From: Aurantibacter_A sp039941195
Lineage (GTDB): Bacteria > Bacteroidota > Bacteroidia > Flavobacteriales > Flavobacteriaceae
DNA: 64,000 bases
Assembly (NCBI RefSeq): GCF_039941195.1
Contig: NZ_JBDVFA010000061.1
Location: forward strand, 1-64,000
Direction: 5' to 3'
Part shown: positions 1 through 9,146 of the stretch, piece by piece
Position numbering within the stretch: the first letter of the stretch is position 1
Layout of the letters: each line of letters begins with the position of its first letter
Translations under genes and position numbers: made by a program
Notes under the pieces: model-generated
What the model saw: only the letters and a program-made list of their open reading frames with translations
Told to the model about the DNA's origin: nothing
Database searches by the model: none

Positions 1-403
1 AGAAGTGTATGAGTTTCAACAACTGAATCATATTGCTTTTCCAACGGATTTCAAACACCATTTTAGTTCAGAAATACTGCAACCTTTATTGAGTTTAGCG
101 AAGAAATTTAATTCAGAAATTCACATTTTACATATTAATGAATCGAGTAAGACAGATAAATTTCAGGAGTCCAATAAATTTACACTCATGGAATACATGG
201 CACCTGTAAAACATCAGGTTCACTTTGTGCCGCACTATTCTGCAAAAACCAATGTAATTGCTAATTTTCTAAAGGAATTAGATATTAACATGCTGGCTTT
301 AGTATATAATGAACGGAATTATTTGGATCAATTAATGCGTGAACCCGTTGTTACCAATTTAGCATATCATAGCAAAATTCCATTGTTAGTACTGCCAAAT
401 TAG
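1..403 (+). CDS. Universal stress protein family, C-terminal part (cut by window start)
   Basis: The reading frame is open to the first base of the window, so the GTG at 5 is probably internal and the gene begins upstream. The visible 132 residues look like one Usp (alpha/beta, nucleotide-binding-like) domain: a beta strand with hydrophobic HIAFPTDF, a HILHI strand, and a C-terminal strand ending KIPLLVLPN, the usual last strand of Usp proteins. Bacteroidota Usp proteins are often tandem two-domain proteins of about 270-280 residues, so this is probably the second domain. Role inferred only: cytosolic stress-related protein. A glycosyltransferase gene follows 25 bases downstream on the same strand. 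Confidence 0.7.
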   Translation, partial: EVYEFQQLNHIAFPTDFKHHFSSEILQPLLSLAKKFNSEIHILHINESSKTDKFQESNKFTLMEYMAPVKHQVHFVPHYSAKTNVIANFLKELDINMLALVYNERNYLDQLMREPVVTNLAYHSKIPLLVLPN

Positions 404-428
404 CTACTATTTTCAGTAATTTGGCTAA

Positions 429-1436
429 ATGCAAAATCCTCTTGTAAGCATTTTAATGCCCGTTAAGAATACCGAAGAATTTCTAGAAGAATGCCTTTTT
501 TCTATAGTGAATCAAACGTACAATAATTGGCAACTACTGGCCGTAAATGACCATTCTACGGACTCTAGCAAAATAATACTTCAGAAATTTGCTGCTAAAG
601 ATTCAAGAATTCAGGTCTTTGAGAATGACAAAAACGGAATTATTGCTGCTTTGCGAAAGGCATATTCTAAAAGTAATGGCGAACTAATTACCCGTATGGA
701 TTCTGATGATTTAATGACTACAGACAAGTTAAGAGTGATGGTTAATTCACTTTTAATAAATGGTAAAGGTCATGTGGCACTGGGGCAAGTAAAGTACTTT
801 TCGGCTTCTGGAATAAATGATGGCTATGCACGTTATGAAAAATGGTTAAACTCCTTAACAGCAATCGGTAAAAATTATACAGAAATCTATAAAGAATGTG
901 TTATCCCCTCCCCTTGTTGGATGGTTTATAAAGAGGATTTTGACTTATGTGAAGCTTTTAGGCCCTATGTATATCCGGAGGATTATGATCTTGCCTTTCG
1001 CTTTTATAAAAACAATATAAAATGCATTCCGAGTCAAGAAATATTGCACCATTGGCGCGATCATGATTATCGCACTTCGCGTACAAGTGAGCATTATGCT
1101 CAAAATTATTTTCTAGACATTAAATTGAATTATTTTTTAAAACTAGAATATGACAGAAATAGACCATTAACTATTTGGGGAGCAGGAAATAAAGGCAAGA
1201 GCATTGCTAAAAAGTTAATTGAATTGAATATATCATTTAAGTGGTACTGCGATAATCCAAAAAAAATTGGTAAGTATATCTACAACAATATTTTGTATCA
1301 TTTTTCAAAAATAGCAGAATTACAAGACCCACAGTGTATTATCACCGTTGCAAACGAAGATGAACAGAAAATCATTCGAGGTTATTTCTTGAAATTAAAG
1401 AAATCTCCAAGAGATGATTTTTACTTCTTCTGTTAA
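429..1436 (+). CDS. Family 2 glycosyltransferase with C-terminal Rossmann-like domain
   Basis: This 335-residue protein starts with the GT-A fold signature of GT2 enzymes (VSILMPVKN at about 6-14, ending in the DxD-like motif MDSDD at 90-94, which binds the metal and nucleotide sugar). It probably transfers a sugar to a cell-surface glycan at the inner face of the membrane; acceptor and donor cannot be read. After the catalytic domain, residues about 247-335 begin with TIWGAGNKGKSIAKKL, a glycine-rich nucleotide-binding-type loop, followed by a short Rossmann-like region. That C-terminal addition is unusual. No transmembrane segment is obvious. No polysaccharide cluster surrounds it. Confidence 0.8.
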   Translation: MQNPLVSILMPVKNTEEFLEECLFSIVNQTYNNWQLLAVNDHSTDSSKIILQKFAAKDSRIQVFENDKNGIIAALRKAYSKSNGELITRMDSDDLMTTDKLRVMVNSLLINGKGHVALGQVKYFSASGINDGYARYEKWLNSLTAIGKNYTEIYKECVIPSPCWMVYKEDFDLCEAFRPYVYPEDYDLAFRFYKNNIKCIPSQEILHHWRDHDYRTSRTSEHYAQNYFLDIKLNYFLKLEYDRNRPLTIWGAGNKGKSIAKKLIELNISFKWYCDNPKKIGKYIYNNILYHFSKIAELQDPQCIITVANEDEQKIIRGYFLKLKKSPRDDFYFFC

Positions 1437-1482
1437 CCTAATTAATTGAGACACAAGAATTATAAAACTTCTTTGATTAGAA

Positions 1483-1514
1483 TTGGAGCCAGTCAACCTA
1501 TTTAGCTATATTTG
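1483..1514 (+). promoter_or_regulatory. Bacteroidota-type promoter for the BatA-like gene
   Basis: A -7 box TATATTTG (1507-1514, consensus TAnnTTTG) lies 20 bases after TTGG (1483-1486), a near match to the -33 TTTG. It sits 17 bases before the start codon at 1532. Inferred by consensus only. Confidence 0.5.
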
Positions 1515-1531
1515 TGTAATCAAAATAGGCA

Positions 1532-3460
1532 ATGCAGTTTAGACATCCAGAATTACTTTGGGCCCTACTTTTACTACTAATTCCTATTTTCATTCATCTT
1601 TTTCAACTCCGAAGATTTAAGAAAACACCCTTTACAAATGTAGCCTTACTACAAAAAGTAATCTCTAATTCTCGCCGTAGCAGCACATTAAAAAAATGGC
1701 TTCTACTATTTACAAGAATGTTTTTGTTGGCGGGTATTGTAATTGCTTTCGCTCAACCTTTTTTTGCAGAAAAGAATGCCTTAAAAGACAAAGAAACTAC
1801 CATTTATATAGATAATTCTTTTAGCATGCAAGCCAAAGCTGGAAATGCTACATTATTGCAAAACGCCATTCAAGAAGTAATTCAGAATGTTCCAAAAACA
1901 AGCCCGTTCAATTTATTTACCAATTCTATAGAATTTAGAAATAGTACGATTAATGAAATTCAGAACGAACTTTTAAGCCTAGAATTTACTAACAAACAAC
2001 TATCATTTGAAGAAATACAGCTAAAAGGTGCAACTTTTTTTAGCAAAAAAAATGATACTCGAAAAGAGTTTATCTACATCTCCGATTTTCAAAATAGCCT
2101 AGGTAATATAAAATTAGACTCTACTATAAATACTGAAAATCATTTTGTGCAATTATTACCAGATAACGCTACAAATATTACAATAGATTCGGTGTATATA
2201 AGTAAAGAGAATGCGCAAGGAATAGAGGTTGAAGTGCTCGTTTCTGGTATCACTGAAAATAAAAATATCCCAATATCCTTATATAATGAGGAACAATTAA
2301 TAGCTAAATCTTCTGTTGAAATTGATACTACCAATAAGGGAATCGTAAACTTTTCAATACAATATAACGAGGCTTTAAATGGTAGACTACAGGTGTCAGA
2401 CAATGGATTAAACTACGACAATACACTTTACTTCAATATTAATAAAAAAGAAAAAATAAAAACTTTAGCAATTAGCGATGCCGCTGCAGAAGTTAGTTTT
2501 CTAAACAGGATTTTTACAAAAGAAGAATTTACTTTTAATTCGTATACCCCAAAAACACTGAACTATAGCGATATAGCATCTCAAAACCTTATCATCTTAA
2601 ATGAATTAAAAAGCATTAGTACTGCTTTACAAACTAGTCTTAAAACATTTAAATCTAACGGAGGTACACTTTTAATTATTCCGGCAATAGCTATTGAGAT
2701 CGATTCTTATAATCAGCTTTTACTTGGGCTATCTAATTCATCTTTCCAACAGACAGTAACAAACGCTATAAATATTACAGATATTAACTTTTCCAATCCT
2801 TTATTTAAGAATGTATTTGAGAAAGAAGTAGTCAATTTTCAATATCCAAGTGTAAAAAATTATAATAGAATAAAAACTACAGCTCTGCACATATTATCTT
2901 TTCAAGATAAAAGTCCTTTTTTAATAGGCACTGATGGTCTATACTTATTTACCGCATCGCTTTCAAAAGAAAATTCAAATTTTAAAAATTCACCTTTAAT
3001 TGTACCAACACTATATAATATTGGCCTAAAAAGTTTAAAATCAGCCCAATTATATAATATAATTGGAAATGCATCTGCTATAGATTTACCGCTTAAATTG
3101 GCAAAAGATGATATTTTGAAAATGAAAAGAGACACCTACGAATTTATTCCTCAACAACAGTCCTTTAATAATAAGGTAAGCCTTAAGTTTATTGAAAATC
3201 CTGCTGAAGCTGGAATTTATAGTGTTTTAGATAATCAGAAAATATATCAGAATCTAAGTTTTAATTATTCGAGAGCAGAAAGTAATTTAATGTATACAGA
3301 CTTCTCCGATAAAAACGAAACCAGTAAATCGAGTACAATAAGTAATCTGTTTGACACCTTACAAAAAGACAGTAGCATCACTGAGCTTTGGAAATGGTTT
3401 ATTATTTTCGCCTTGATATTTTTATTATTTGAGATTTTTATTCAAAAATTCTTTTCATGA
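1532..3460 (+). CDS. BatA-like membrane protein with VWA-type domain
   Basis: The 642-residue protein begins with the aerotolerance-regulator (BatA) N-terminal region: a hydrophobic segment at about 9-26, a basic stretch LRRFKKTPFTN, and a second membrane segment at about 57-79. A von Willebrand A-like domain follows, with a MIDAS-type DNSFSM motif near residue 92, and a single membrane anchor at about 620-638 closes the protein. Such proteins are inner-membrane proteins exposed to the periplasm; the exact role in Flavobacteria is not known. Its stop overlaps the start of the next gene by 4 bases (ATGA), so the two are likely co-translated. Confidence 0.8.
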   Translation: MQFRHPELLWALLLLLIPIFIHLFQLRRFKKTPFTNVALLQKVISNSRRSSTLKKWLLLFTRMFLLAGIVIAFAQPFFAEKNALKDKETTIYIDNSFSMQAKAGNATLLQNAIQEVIQNVPKTSPFNLFTNSIEFRNSTINEIQNELLSLEFTNKQLSFEEIQLKGATFFSKKNDTRKEFIYISDFQNSLGNIKLDSTINTENHFVQLLPDNATNITIDSVYISKENAQGIEVEVLVSGITENKNIPISLYNEEQLIAKSSVEIDTTNKGIVNFSIQYNEALNGRLQVSDNGLNYDNTLYFNINKKEKIKTLAISDAAAEVSFLNRIFTKEEFTFNSYTPKTLNYSDIASQNLIILNELKSISTALQTSLKTFKSNGGTLLIIPAIAIEIDSYNQLLLGLSNSSFQQTVTNAINITDINFSNPLFKNVFEKEVVNFQYPSVKNYNRIKTTALHILSFQDKSPFLIGTDGLYLFTASLSKENSNFKNSPLIVPTLYNIGLKSLKSAQLYNIIGNASAIDLPLKLAKDDILKMKRDTYEFIPQQQSFNNKVSLKFIENPAEAGIYSVLDNQKIYQNLSFNYSRAESNLMYTDFSDKNETSKSSTISNLFDTLQKDSSITELWKWFIIFALIFLLFEIFIQKFFS

Positions 3461-4713
3461 ATATACTTATAAAATCAGCCAAAATTATTGATGAAGGTAA
3501 CAGTAGCCTCCATTTGAAAAAAAAGGATATTTGGATAAAGAATGGTAGAATTGAAAAGATTGCCGATAAAATTGTACCTAAAGGACAAAATAAGGTAATT
3601 GAGCATAAAGATTTACATGTTTCTGCTGGCTGGTTGGATACAGGGGTTAGTTTCGGCGAACCTGGTTATGAAGACCGCGAGACAATCGAAAATGGGCTTT
3701 TGACCGCGGCAAAAAGTGGATTTACAGATGTTATATTAAACCCCGACACTTATCCAGTTCCAGATAGTAGTTCTGATATAATCTTTTTAAAAAATGCTGC
3801 AAAAGATAGTACTACATCATTACATCCATTAGGAGCGTTAACCGTAAAATCTGAAAATGAAGACTTAGCAGAACTTTTCGATATGAAAAAGTCTGGAGCA
3901 GTTGGTTTCTATGATTACAAAAAACCAATCAACAATTCTAACCTTTTAAAAATAGCATTGCAATATGCTCAGAATTTCGATGGATTAGTTTTTTCTTATC
4001 CCTTGGATAAGAACATTGCGGGTAAAGGTATTGTAAATGAAGGATCGGTATCCACTAGATTAGGATTAAAAGGAATGCCAGCAATGGCTGAAGAATTACA
4101 AATAGCACGAGATATTTTTGTTTTACAATATACTGGCGGAAAACTTCACATACCAACAATTTCAACGGCTAATTCTGTTAAATTAATAGCGGATGCTAAA
4201 AAGAAAAAATTGGATATAACTTGTAGTGTAGCCATACATAATCTTGTATTTACAGATAATAAACTAGAATCTTTTGACAGCAAATTCAAGGTGAAACCAC
4301 CATTGCGAGAAAAGGCAGATATAAAAGCTCTTATCGGCGGTTTAAAGTCAGGAACTATTGACTATGTAACAACGGATCATAGACCTATGAACATCGAATT
4401 CAAAGAACTTGAATTCGATAATGCTTCTTACGGGACAATTGGATTAGAAAGTGCTTTTGGTATTTTGAATAGAATCTTAGATACAAAGTTAACTATTTCA
4501 TTACTAACAAAAGGTAGAAGCCGTTTCGGCATACCTGAGGTTAAAATTAAAGAGGGTGCAAATGCGAATTTTACATTATTTGAACCGAAAACAACTACAC
4601 AATTTAAAAAAGAAAATATTAATTCTAGATCCAAGAACAGTATGTTTATCGATGAAGAATTAAAAGGGAGTGTGGTTGGCATAATTACAGAAAACGATAT
4701 CCAAATAAATTAA
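3457..4713 (+). CDS. Dihydroorotase homologue lacking metal ligands (probable non-catalytic)
   Basis: The 418-residue sequence aligns along its length with class I dihydroorotase (PyrC), the pyrimidine-pathway amidohydrolase: GEPGYEDRETIENG, ISTANSVKLI, KVKPPLRE and the TTDHRP motif are all recognisable. The metal-binding residues are not. The family's HxH before FREPG is replaced by GVS (63-65), the FREPG arginine by Gly67, the next histidine ligand falls in FSYPL (180-181), and the histidine of HVST is Thr234; only Asp307 of TDH survives. It therefore resembles the inactive DHO-like subunits known to assemble with aspartate transcarbamoylase in some bacteria. An active pyrC would have to be elsewhere. 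Overlaps the BatA-like gene by 4 bases. Confidence 0.75.
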   Translation: MNILIKSAKIIDEGNSSLHLKKKDIWIKNGRIEKIADKIVPKGQNKVIEHKDLHVSAGWLDTGVSFGEPGYEDRETIENGLLTAAKSGFTDVILNPDTYPVPDSSSDIIFLKNAAKDSTTSLHPLGALTVKSENEDLAELFDMKKSGAVGFYDYKKPINNSNLLKIALQYAQNFDGLVFSYPLDKNIAGKGIVNEGSVSTRLGLKGMPAMAEELQIARDIFVLQYTGGKLHIPTISTANSVKLIADAKKKKLDITCSVAIHNLVFTDNKLESFDSKFKVKPPLREKADIKALIGGLKSGTIDYVTTDHRPMNIEFKELEFDNASYGTIGLESAFGILNRILDTKLTISLLTKGRSRFGIPEVKIKEGANANFTLFEPKTTTQFKKENINSRSKNSMFIDEELKGSVVGIITENDIQIN

Positions 4714-4739
4714 ATTACCAATTTGATAAATGCTGTAAG

Positions 4740-5063
4740 ATGGACGAAGAAATTGAAGGAAAAACAACAGCTATCATAGCTTATTTTACAATTATTGGTG
4801 CATTTATTGCCATGAGTATGAATTGGGATCCAAAGCACGATTTTGCTCGATTTCATACAAGACAAGCCTTTGGTCTTCATATCGGCTTTCTAGGTTTTGC
4901 CTTGTTTTTAAGCCAATGGTTTAATGAGTATGCATGGTATGGTTTGTATGTTTTCTATATAGTTTTGTGGTTTTATGGTTTTTTAGGAGCTTTAAACAAC
5001 AAAAAACAATCTGTACCTGTTCTTGGACCATATTTTCAAAAATGGTTTACTTTTATTAGCTAA
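4740..5063 (+). CDS. Small membrane protein, Tic20/DUF4870-like
   Basis: A 107-residue protein with about three hydrophobic segments (about 11-27, 47-62, 67-87). The sequence GKTTAIIAYFTIIG near the start and FARFHTRQAFGLH in the first loop match the pattern of the DUF4870 / chloroplast-import-component (Tic20-like) family. It is an inner-membrane protein with no established function. It lies 26 bases after the dihydroorotase-like gene and 15 bases before a hydrolase gene, so the run from 1532 to 5738 may be one transcript. Confidence 0.65.
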   Translation: MDEEIEGKTTAIIAYFTIIGAFIAMSMNWDPKHDFARFHTRQAFGLHIGFLGFALFLSQWFNEYAWYGLYVFYIVLWFYGFLGALNNKKQSVPVLGPYFQKWFTFIS

Positions 5064-5078
5064 TCCAAACGACCCCGA

Positions 5079-5738
5079 ATGCAACCTAAAGAATTATCAT
5101 TAGAACATTTAGTTCGACCATCAAAAGAAATTAATTCCAATACCCCTTTACTTATTATGCTGCATGGCTATGGGAGTAATGAGGAAGACTTGTTTTCATT
5201 TGCAGCAGAATTACCTGATAATATTTTTATAATTTCTGCTCGTGCCCCCTACTCTCTTGAACCCTACGGTTATGCCTGGTATGCCATTCATTTTGATAAC
5301 TTAAATGGAAAATGGAGTGATGATGACCAAGCAATAGAATCACGTGAAAAAATTGGAAATTTTATAGATGAAGCTTGCACTGCTTATGGTCTAAACTCAA
5401 ATAACGTAACACTTTTAGGGTTTAGTCAGGGTACTATTTTAAGTTATGCAGTAGCTCTATCCTATCCTGAAAAAGTAAAAAATGTAATTGGTCTTAGTGG
5501 TTATATAAATGTCGATATCCTTGCAAAGGGATATCAAGAAAAAGACCATTCACAACTTAAGGTATATGCTTCACACGGACAAGTAGATCAAGTAATTCCA
5601 CCTGAATGGGCCCAGCGGATACCTAACTTTTTAAAGAATTTACAAGTTGAACATGTGTACGAAGAATTTCCTGTAGGCCACGGTGTAGCACCTCAAAATT
5701 TCTACTCGTTTAAAAAGTGGTTGTTGGAGAAATTTTAA
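5079..5738 (+). CDS. Carboxylesterase/phospholipase-type alpha/beta hydrolase
   Basis: This 219-residue protein has the complete catalytic set of the small carboxylesterase/lysophospholipase family: oxyanion-hole motif LHGYG (28-32), nucleophile Ser116 in GFSQG, Asp170 in GQVDQVIP, and His201 in VGHGV. It probably hydrolyses acyl or thioester bonds in the cytosol; no signal peptide is seen. A homologue with the same GFSQG motif begins at 63485. Its stop codon overlaps by 4 bases the end of the convergent gene. Confidence 0.85.
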   Translation: MQPKELSLEHLVRPSKEINSNTPLLIMLHGYGSNEEDLFSFAAELPDNIFIISARAPYSLEPYGYAWYAIHFDNLNGKWSDDDQAIESREKIGNFIDEACTAYGLNSNNVTLLGFSQGTILSYAVALSYPEKVKNVIGLSGYINVDILAKGYQEKDHSQLKVYASHGQVDQVIPPEWAQRIPNFLKNLQVEHVYEEFPVGHGVAPQNFYSFKKWLLEKF

Positions 5739-6229
5739 TTACTTCTTGTATATAATAAATGGTCAATTAAAGTAAAATCAACTCCTAAGTCGTCTTTGAG
5801 TTCATATTTTACTACAAGTTCGCCCCAATATTTACCATCAGAAAAATCACAGACTATCCATTTGTGATTTAGAATTTTAATTTTATTTATTTTAAAATCA
5901 CTTTCCATTCCTTCATAGGGAATTAAGGGGTTGTCACCCTTCTGCTCATTAGTTTCTAACAATTTATCGGCTATATACCTTGCTGGATCTTCAATATTTA
6001 AATGGTCATAATAGGCTAATGCATCGTCATTATTCTCTAATGAGAAATATTGCATGTCTAAAACCTTTAAATGTAGATTCTGTATAGAATCTTGAAGACT
6101 TACATTTTCTTTTTGTAAGCTAACAATTTTGGCTTCTCCAACAGTTTGCATGTTTTTATTACTCACTACCAAATACAAGCAGATTAAAGCAGCAAAAACA
6201 AATAGGTAAAGGAATAAGCTTTTTTTCAT
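5735..6229 (-). CDS. Membrane-anchored protein of unknown function
   Basis: The 164-residue protein has an N-terminal hydrophobic anchor (about 5-21) after MKKS, then a short region likely to be helical or coiled-coil (about 33-60, KIVSLQKENVSLQDSIQNL), then a globular domain rich in aromatic and charged residues (KIKILNHKWIVCDF, KYWGELVVKYEL). It is likely exported but membrane-tethered. I do not recognise the family. It is convergent with the hydrolase gene and stands about 70 bases downstream of the MBL hydrolase gene. Confidence 0.6.
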   Translation of the reverse strand: MKKSLFLYLFVFAALICLYLVVSNKNMQTVGEAKIVSLQKENVSLQDSIQNLHLKVLDMQYFSLENNDDALAYYDHLNIEDPARYIADKLLETNEQKGDNPLIPYEGMESDFKINKIKILNHKWIVCDFSDGKYWGELVVKYELKDDLGVDFTLIDHLLYTRSN

Positions 6230-6300
6230 AATTATCTTAATTAATCTTTATAGGTTCTCCGTAGCATATAAACGCCAGAGTAAATTATATATTTTTTGAA

Positions 6301-7077
6301 TTAAACTTTAATTGTAAGTCCATCAAAAGCCAAATGAACATTTTCGGGCAACTCTTTGTCCACAATTTCATGAAAGCCGAGCATATGACTAATATGTGTA
6401 AAGTATGCTACTTCCGGTTTCACTAAATCAACAAATTCCAATGCTTCTTCCAAATTCAGATGTGAATGATGAGGTTCTAATCGTAAGGCATTTATAACCA
6501 AAACCTTTGAATTTTTTATTTTTTCGAGTTCTAAAGCATCAACACGTTTAATGTCTGTTAAATAAGTAAACCCATCTACACTAAATCCAAATACTTTTAA
6601 ACGATTATGCCATGCTTCTACTACTGTTATTTTCTTACCTCCAAGGTTTAAAACGCATTCTGAATTAATTAAGTTTACCTTTACTGCGGGAGCTCCAGGA
6701 TAGCGATTTTCATCAGCAAAAATGTAATCAAAACGTCTTTTTAATGAATTAATAACATCCTGATTCGCGTAAATTGGAATATCTCCTTGCTTAAAAAAGT
6801 AAGGTCTAATATCGTCTAAGCCCGCAGTATGATCCGAATGTTCATGTGTAAATAAAATTCCATCTAAGTTTTCCACATTATGGCGAAGCATTTGTTGTCT
6901 AAAATCTGGACCACAATCAATTACATAATTGTGTTCATCCCAAGATAATAATACTGAAGTTCGCAAGCGTTTGTCTTTACTATTGTTGCTTAAACATACA
7001 GGATGCTTACTACCAATTACTGGTATTCCTTGAGAAGTTCCAGTACCAAGAAAAGTGATTTTTAGGCTATCTTTCAT
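6301..7077 (-). CDS. MBL-fold metal-dependent hydrolase, PhnP-like
   Basis: A 258-residue metallo-beta-lactamase-fold protein. It starts with FLGTGTSQGIP, the typical opening of the PhnP/RNase Z-like branch, and carries the metal motif THEHSDH (HxHxDH) near residue 77, a DCGPDFR strand-loop before it, and later conserved histidines (LEPHHSH, TYFTHISH). PhnP itself is a cyclic phosphodiesterase; this protein probably hydrolyses a phosphodiester, but the substrate cannot be read. It is divergent from the 488-residue gene, sharing a 76-base spacer. Confidence 0.8.
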   Translation of the reverse strand: MKDSLKITFLGTGTSQGIPVIGSKHPVCLSNNSKDKRLRTSVLLSWDEHNYVIDCGPDFRQQMLRHNVENLDGILFTHEHSDHTAGLDDIRPYFFKQGDIPIYANQDVINSLKRRFDYIFADENRYPGAPAVKVNLINSECVLNLGGKKITVVEAWHNRLKVFGFSVDGFTYLTDIKRVDALELEKIKNSKVLVINALRLEPHHSHLNLEEALEFVDLVKPEVAYFTHISHMLGFHEIVDKELPENVHLAFDGLTIKV

Positions 7078-7153
7078 TTATTTCAAATTTATAACATATT
7101 TACCTAAATTATTTTCTGAACTTCTTAACTTTGTAAAACACAAAACCTAGCCA

Positions 7154-8620
7154 ATGGCCACAGTGCGTAAAAGAGATACAGCGTTTGAAAACATCCCATC
7201 AATCAAAGCGAAGACACTTCGCATAAATCTCAATCCGGATATTTATGGAACATTTGCCGAAATAGGAGCAGGCCAGGAAACAGCCAGACACTTCTTTAGA
7301 TCGGGTGGCGCTTCTGGTACAATTGCAAAAGCAATGAGTGCCTATGATAAAGATTTTAGCGATGCCATTTATGGTGTTGAAAAAGATGGTAGATATGTGA
7401 GTCAACCACGTTTAAAACGTATGTTGTCGCATGAGATGAATTTAATGGAAGAAAGAATTACGAGGGATAAACACCCGGAACGATTGTTCTTTTCTTACGC
7501 TAACACAGTAGCTACCATTGATTTTTCGAAAAGATATAAAGGGCATGGATGGCAAGGCATTCGATTTCAATTAGATCCTGACCAAAAAGAATTTGATGAA
7601 ATAATCATGCATGTTCGTTTCAAACAAAACGAAGCTCGATTGCAACAAGAAACCTTAGGAATACTTGGTGTTAACCTTATTTACGGGGCATTTTACAAGC
7701 ATCATAAACCTGTTAAATTAATAAAGTATTTATACGACCATATTGATAAGGATACGGTTGAAATAGATATGGTAAATTTTTCAGGCCCTAACTTTAAAAA
7801 TGTAGACAATAGATTAATCAGTTTACAATTAATAAGAAATGACATGACCGATGCGGTTATGTTTGGCCCAGATGGCAACAATCTTTTACCAGCATCTGTT
7901 CTTTATAAAAAGAATATACTTGCGTTGCGCGGTAGTTTTAGACCCGTAACAAAAGTAAATGAGGATATGTTTAATAAGTCCTACGATATATTTGTTAGGA
8001 ACCAAACAGTAGATGTAGACAATAGTATTGTAATTTTTGAGATTACTTTATCGAATTTAAAAGCATCGGGAGAAATTGACGAACGCGACTTTTTCGATAG
8101 AGCTGAGCTACTTTGTTCTTTAGGACATACGGTAATGATTTCAAAATTCCAAGAGTATTATAAACTAGTAGAATACTTTAATAATTACACTAAAAAGCAC
8201 ATTGGCCTTACTATGGGTGTTAATAATTTAGTAGATGTATTTGATGAAACCTATTACCGCGATTTAAGTGGTGGTATATTAGAAGCTTTTGGTAAGCTTT
8301 TCTTCAAGGACCTACAAGTTTATTTATATCCGATGAAAAATGCCGAAACTGGTCAAATAATGACGAGTAATAATGTTAAAGTACACCCTCGAATGAAAGA
8401 GCTTTATAAGTTCTTCAAGTACAATGGTAAAGTGATGGATATTATCGATTACGACCCTGAAATTATGCATATTTTCTCAAGAGACGTTCTCAAGAAAATT
8501 ATTAATAATGAAGAGGGCTGGGAAGAAATGCTTCCAGAAGGAATCTCTGAAGTAATTAAAGAAAAGCAACTTTTTACTAAAAAGTTAGAATCCGATAAAA
8601 AAACAAAATCAAAGAAGTAG
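7154..8620 (+). CDS. Conserved 488-residue protein of unknown function
   Basis: A cytosolic-looking protein with no signal peptide or membrane segment and a lysine-rich tail. It has dense motif-like stretches (GTFAEIGAGQETARHFF, GGASGTIAKAMSAYD, ETLGILGVNLIYGAF, ALRGSFRPVTKVN) of a kind that suggests a strongly constrained fold, but I cannot place it in an enzyme family. I recall homologues carrying unrelated labels such as TonB receptor or nucleotide adenylyltransferase in Flavobacteria; nothing visible supports either. A TAACTTTG -7-like box lies at 7126-7133, 20 bases before the start. Its stop codon lies inside the terminator hairpin at 8606-8640. Confidence 0.6.
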   Translation: MATVRKRDTAFENIPSIKAKTLRINLNPDIYGTFAEIGAGQETARHFFRSGGASGTIAKAMSAYDKDFSDAIYGVEKDGRYVSQPRLKRMLSHEMNLMEERITRDKHPERLFFSYANTVATIDFSKRYKGHGWQGIRFQLDPDQKEFDEIIMHVRFKQNEARLQQETLGILGVNLIYGAFYKHHKPVKLIKYLYDHIDKDTVEIDMVNFSGPNFKNVDNRLISLQLIRNDMTDAVMFGPDGNNLLPASVLYKKNILALRGSFRPVTKVNEDMFNKSYDIFVRNQTVDVDNSIVIFEITLSNLKASGEIDERDFFDRAELLCSLGHTVMISKFQEYYKLVEYFNNYTKKHIGLTMGVNNLVDVFDETYYRDLSGGILEAFGKLFFKDLQVYLYPMKNAETGQIMTSNNVKVHPRMKELYKFFKYNGKVMDIIDYDPEIMHIFSRDVLKKIINNEEGWEEMLPEGISEVIKEKQLFTKKLESDKKTKSKK

Positions 8621-8640
8621 AAAATCTACTTCTTTGATTT
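8606..8640. terminator. Bidirectional terminator hairpin between convergent genes
   Basis: A perfect 15-base inverted repeat (8606-8620 and 8626-8640, 5-base loop AAAAT). Its left arm ends with the stop codon of the 488-residue gene and its right arm contains two bases of the bcp stop codon, so both convergent genes end in the same hairpin. Confidence 0.7.
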
Positions 8641-9097
8641 AATTATCTGCTAATATTTGAGCTGCATGCTCTTTAGCTTTTACTTTGTCGATTACTTTTG
8701 ATATAACCCCATTTTCATCAATTACAAAGGTTTTTCTATGAATTCCATCATAAATTCTACCCATGAATTTTTTTTCACCCCAAACACCAAAAATATTAAG
8801 CAAGGTATGATCTTCATCTGCCAATAAAGGGTAAGGAAATTTGTATTTGTCTTTAAAATTAGATTGTCTTTTCTGGGAATCAGCGCTAACCCCTAATATT
8901 GAATAACCCGCATCTAGTAGTAGTTTATAGTTATCTCGCAGATTACAAGCTTCTACGGTACACGTAGGAGTATTAGCTTTGGGATAGAAAAAAACAATCA
9001 ATTTCTTCCCTTTATAATCGGATAACTTAACAGTATTCCCAGCTTGATCCACACTTGTAAATTCTGCCACCTTATCTCCTACTTTCAACGTATTCAT
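8639..9097 (-). CDS. bcp: Thiol peroxidase (peroxiredoxin, Bcp/PrxQ type)
   Basis: This 152-residue protein reduces hydrogen and organic hydroperoxides in the cytosol using thioredoxin. It has the AhpC/TSA fold with peroxidatic Cys46 in the TPTCTVEAC motif and resolving Cys51 five residues later, the arrangement of the alpha-helical two-Cys Bcp/PrxQ group. The usual glycine of TPGCT is Thr here. FFYPKANTP, LGVSADS and TFVIDENGVI are also typical. The start (ATG at 9097) gives the family's usual length. Divergent from nth with a 49-base spacer. Confidence 0.9.
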   Translation of the reverse strand: MNTLKVGDKVAEFTSVDQAGNTVKLSDYKGKKLIVFFYPKANTPTCTVEACNLRDNYKLLLDAGYSILGVSADSQKRQSNFKDKYKFPYPLLADEDHTLLNIFGVWGEKKFMGRIYDGIHRKTFVIDENGVISKVIDKVKAKEHAAQILADN

Positions 9098-9146
9098 AGT
9101 CTATTTTTAATTAAATTCGTGATACTCGACACGAAACTAATCAAAA

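Noticed and set aside
770..790. A TGGCAC sequence inside the glycosyltransferase gene as a sigma54 site
   Set aside because: It is within coding sequence, has no -12 half at the right spacing and no gene downstream that needs it.
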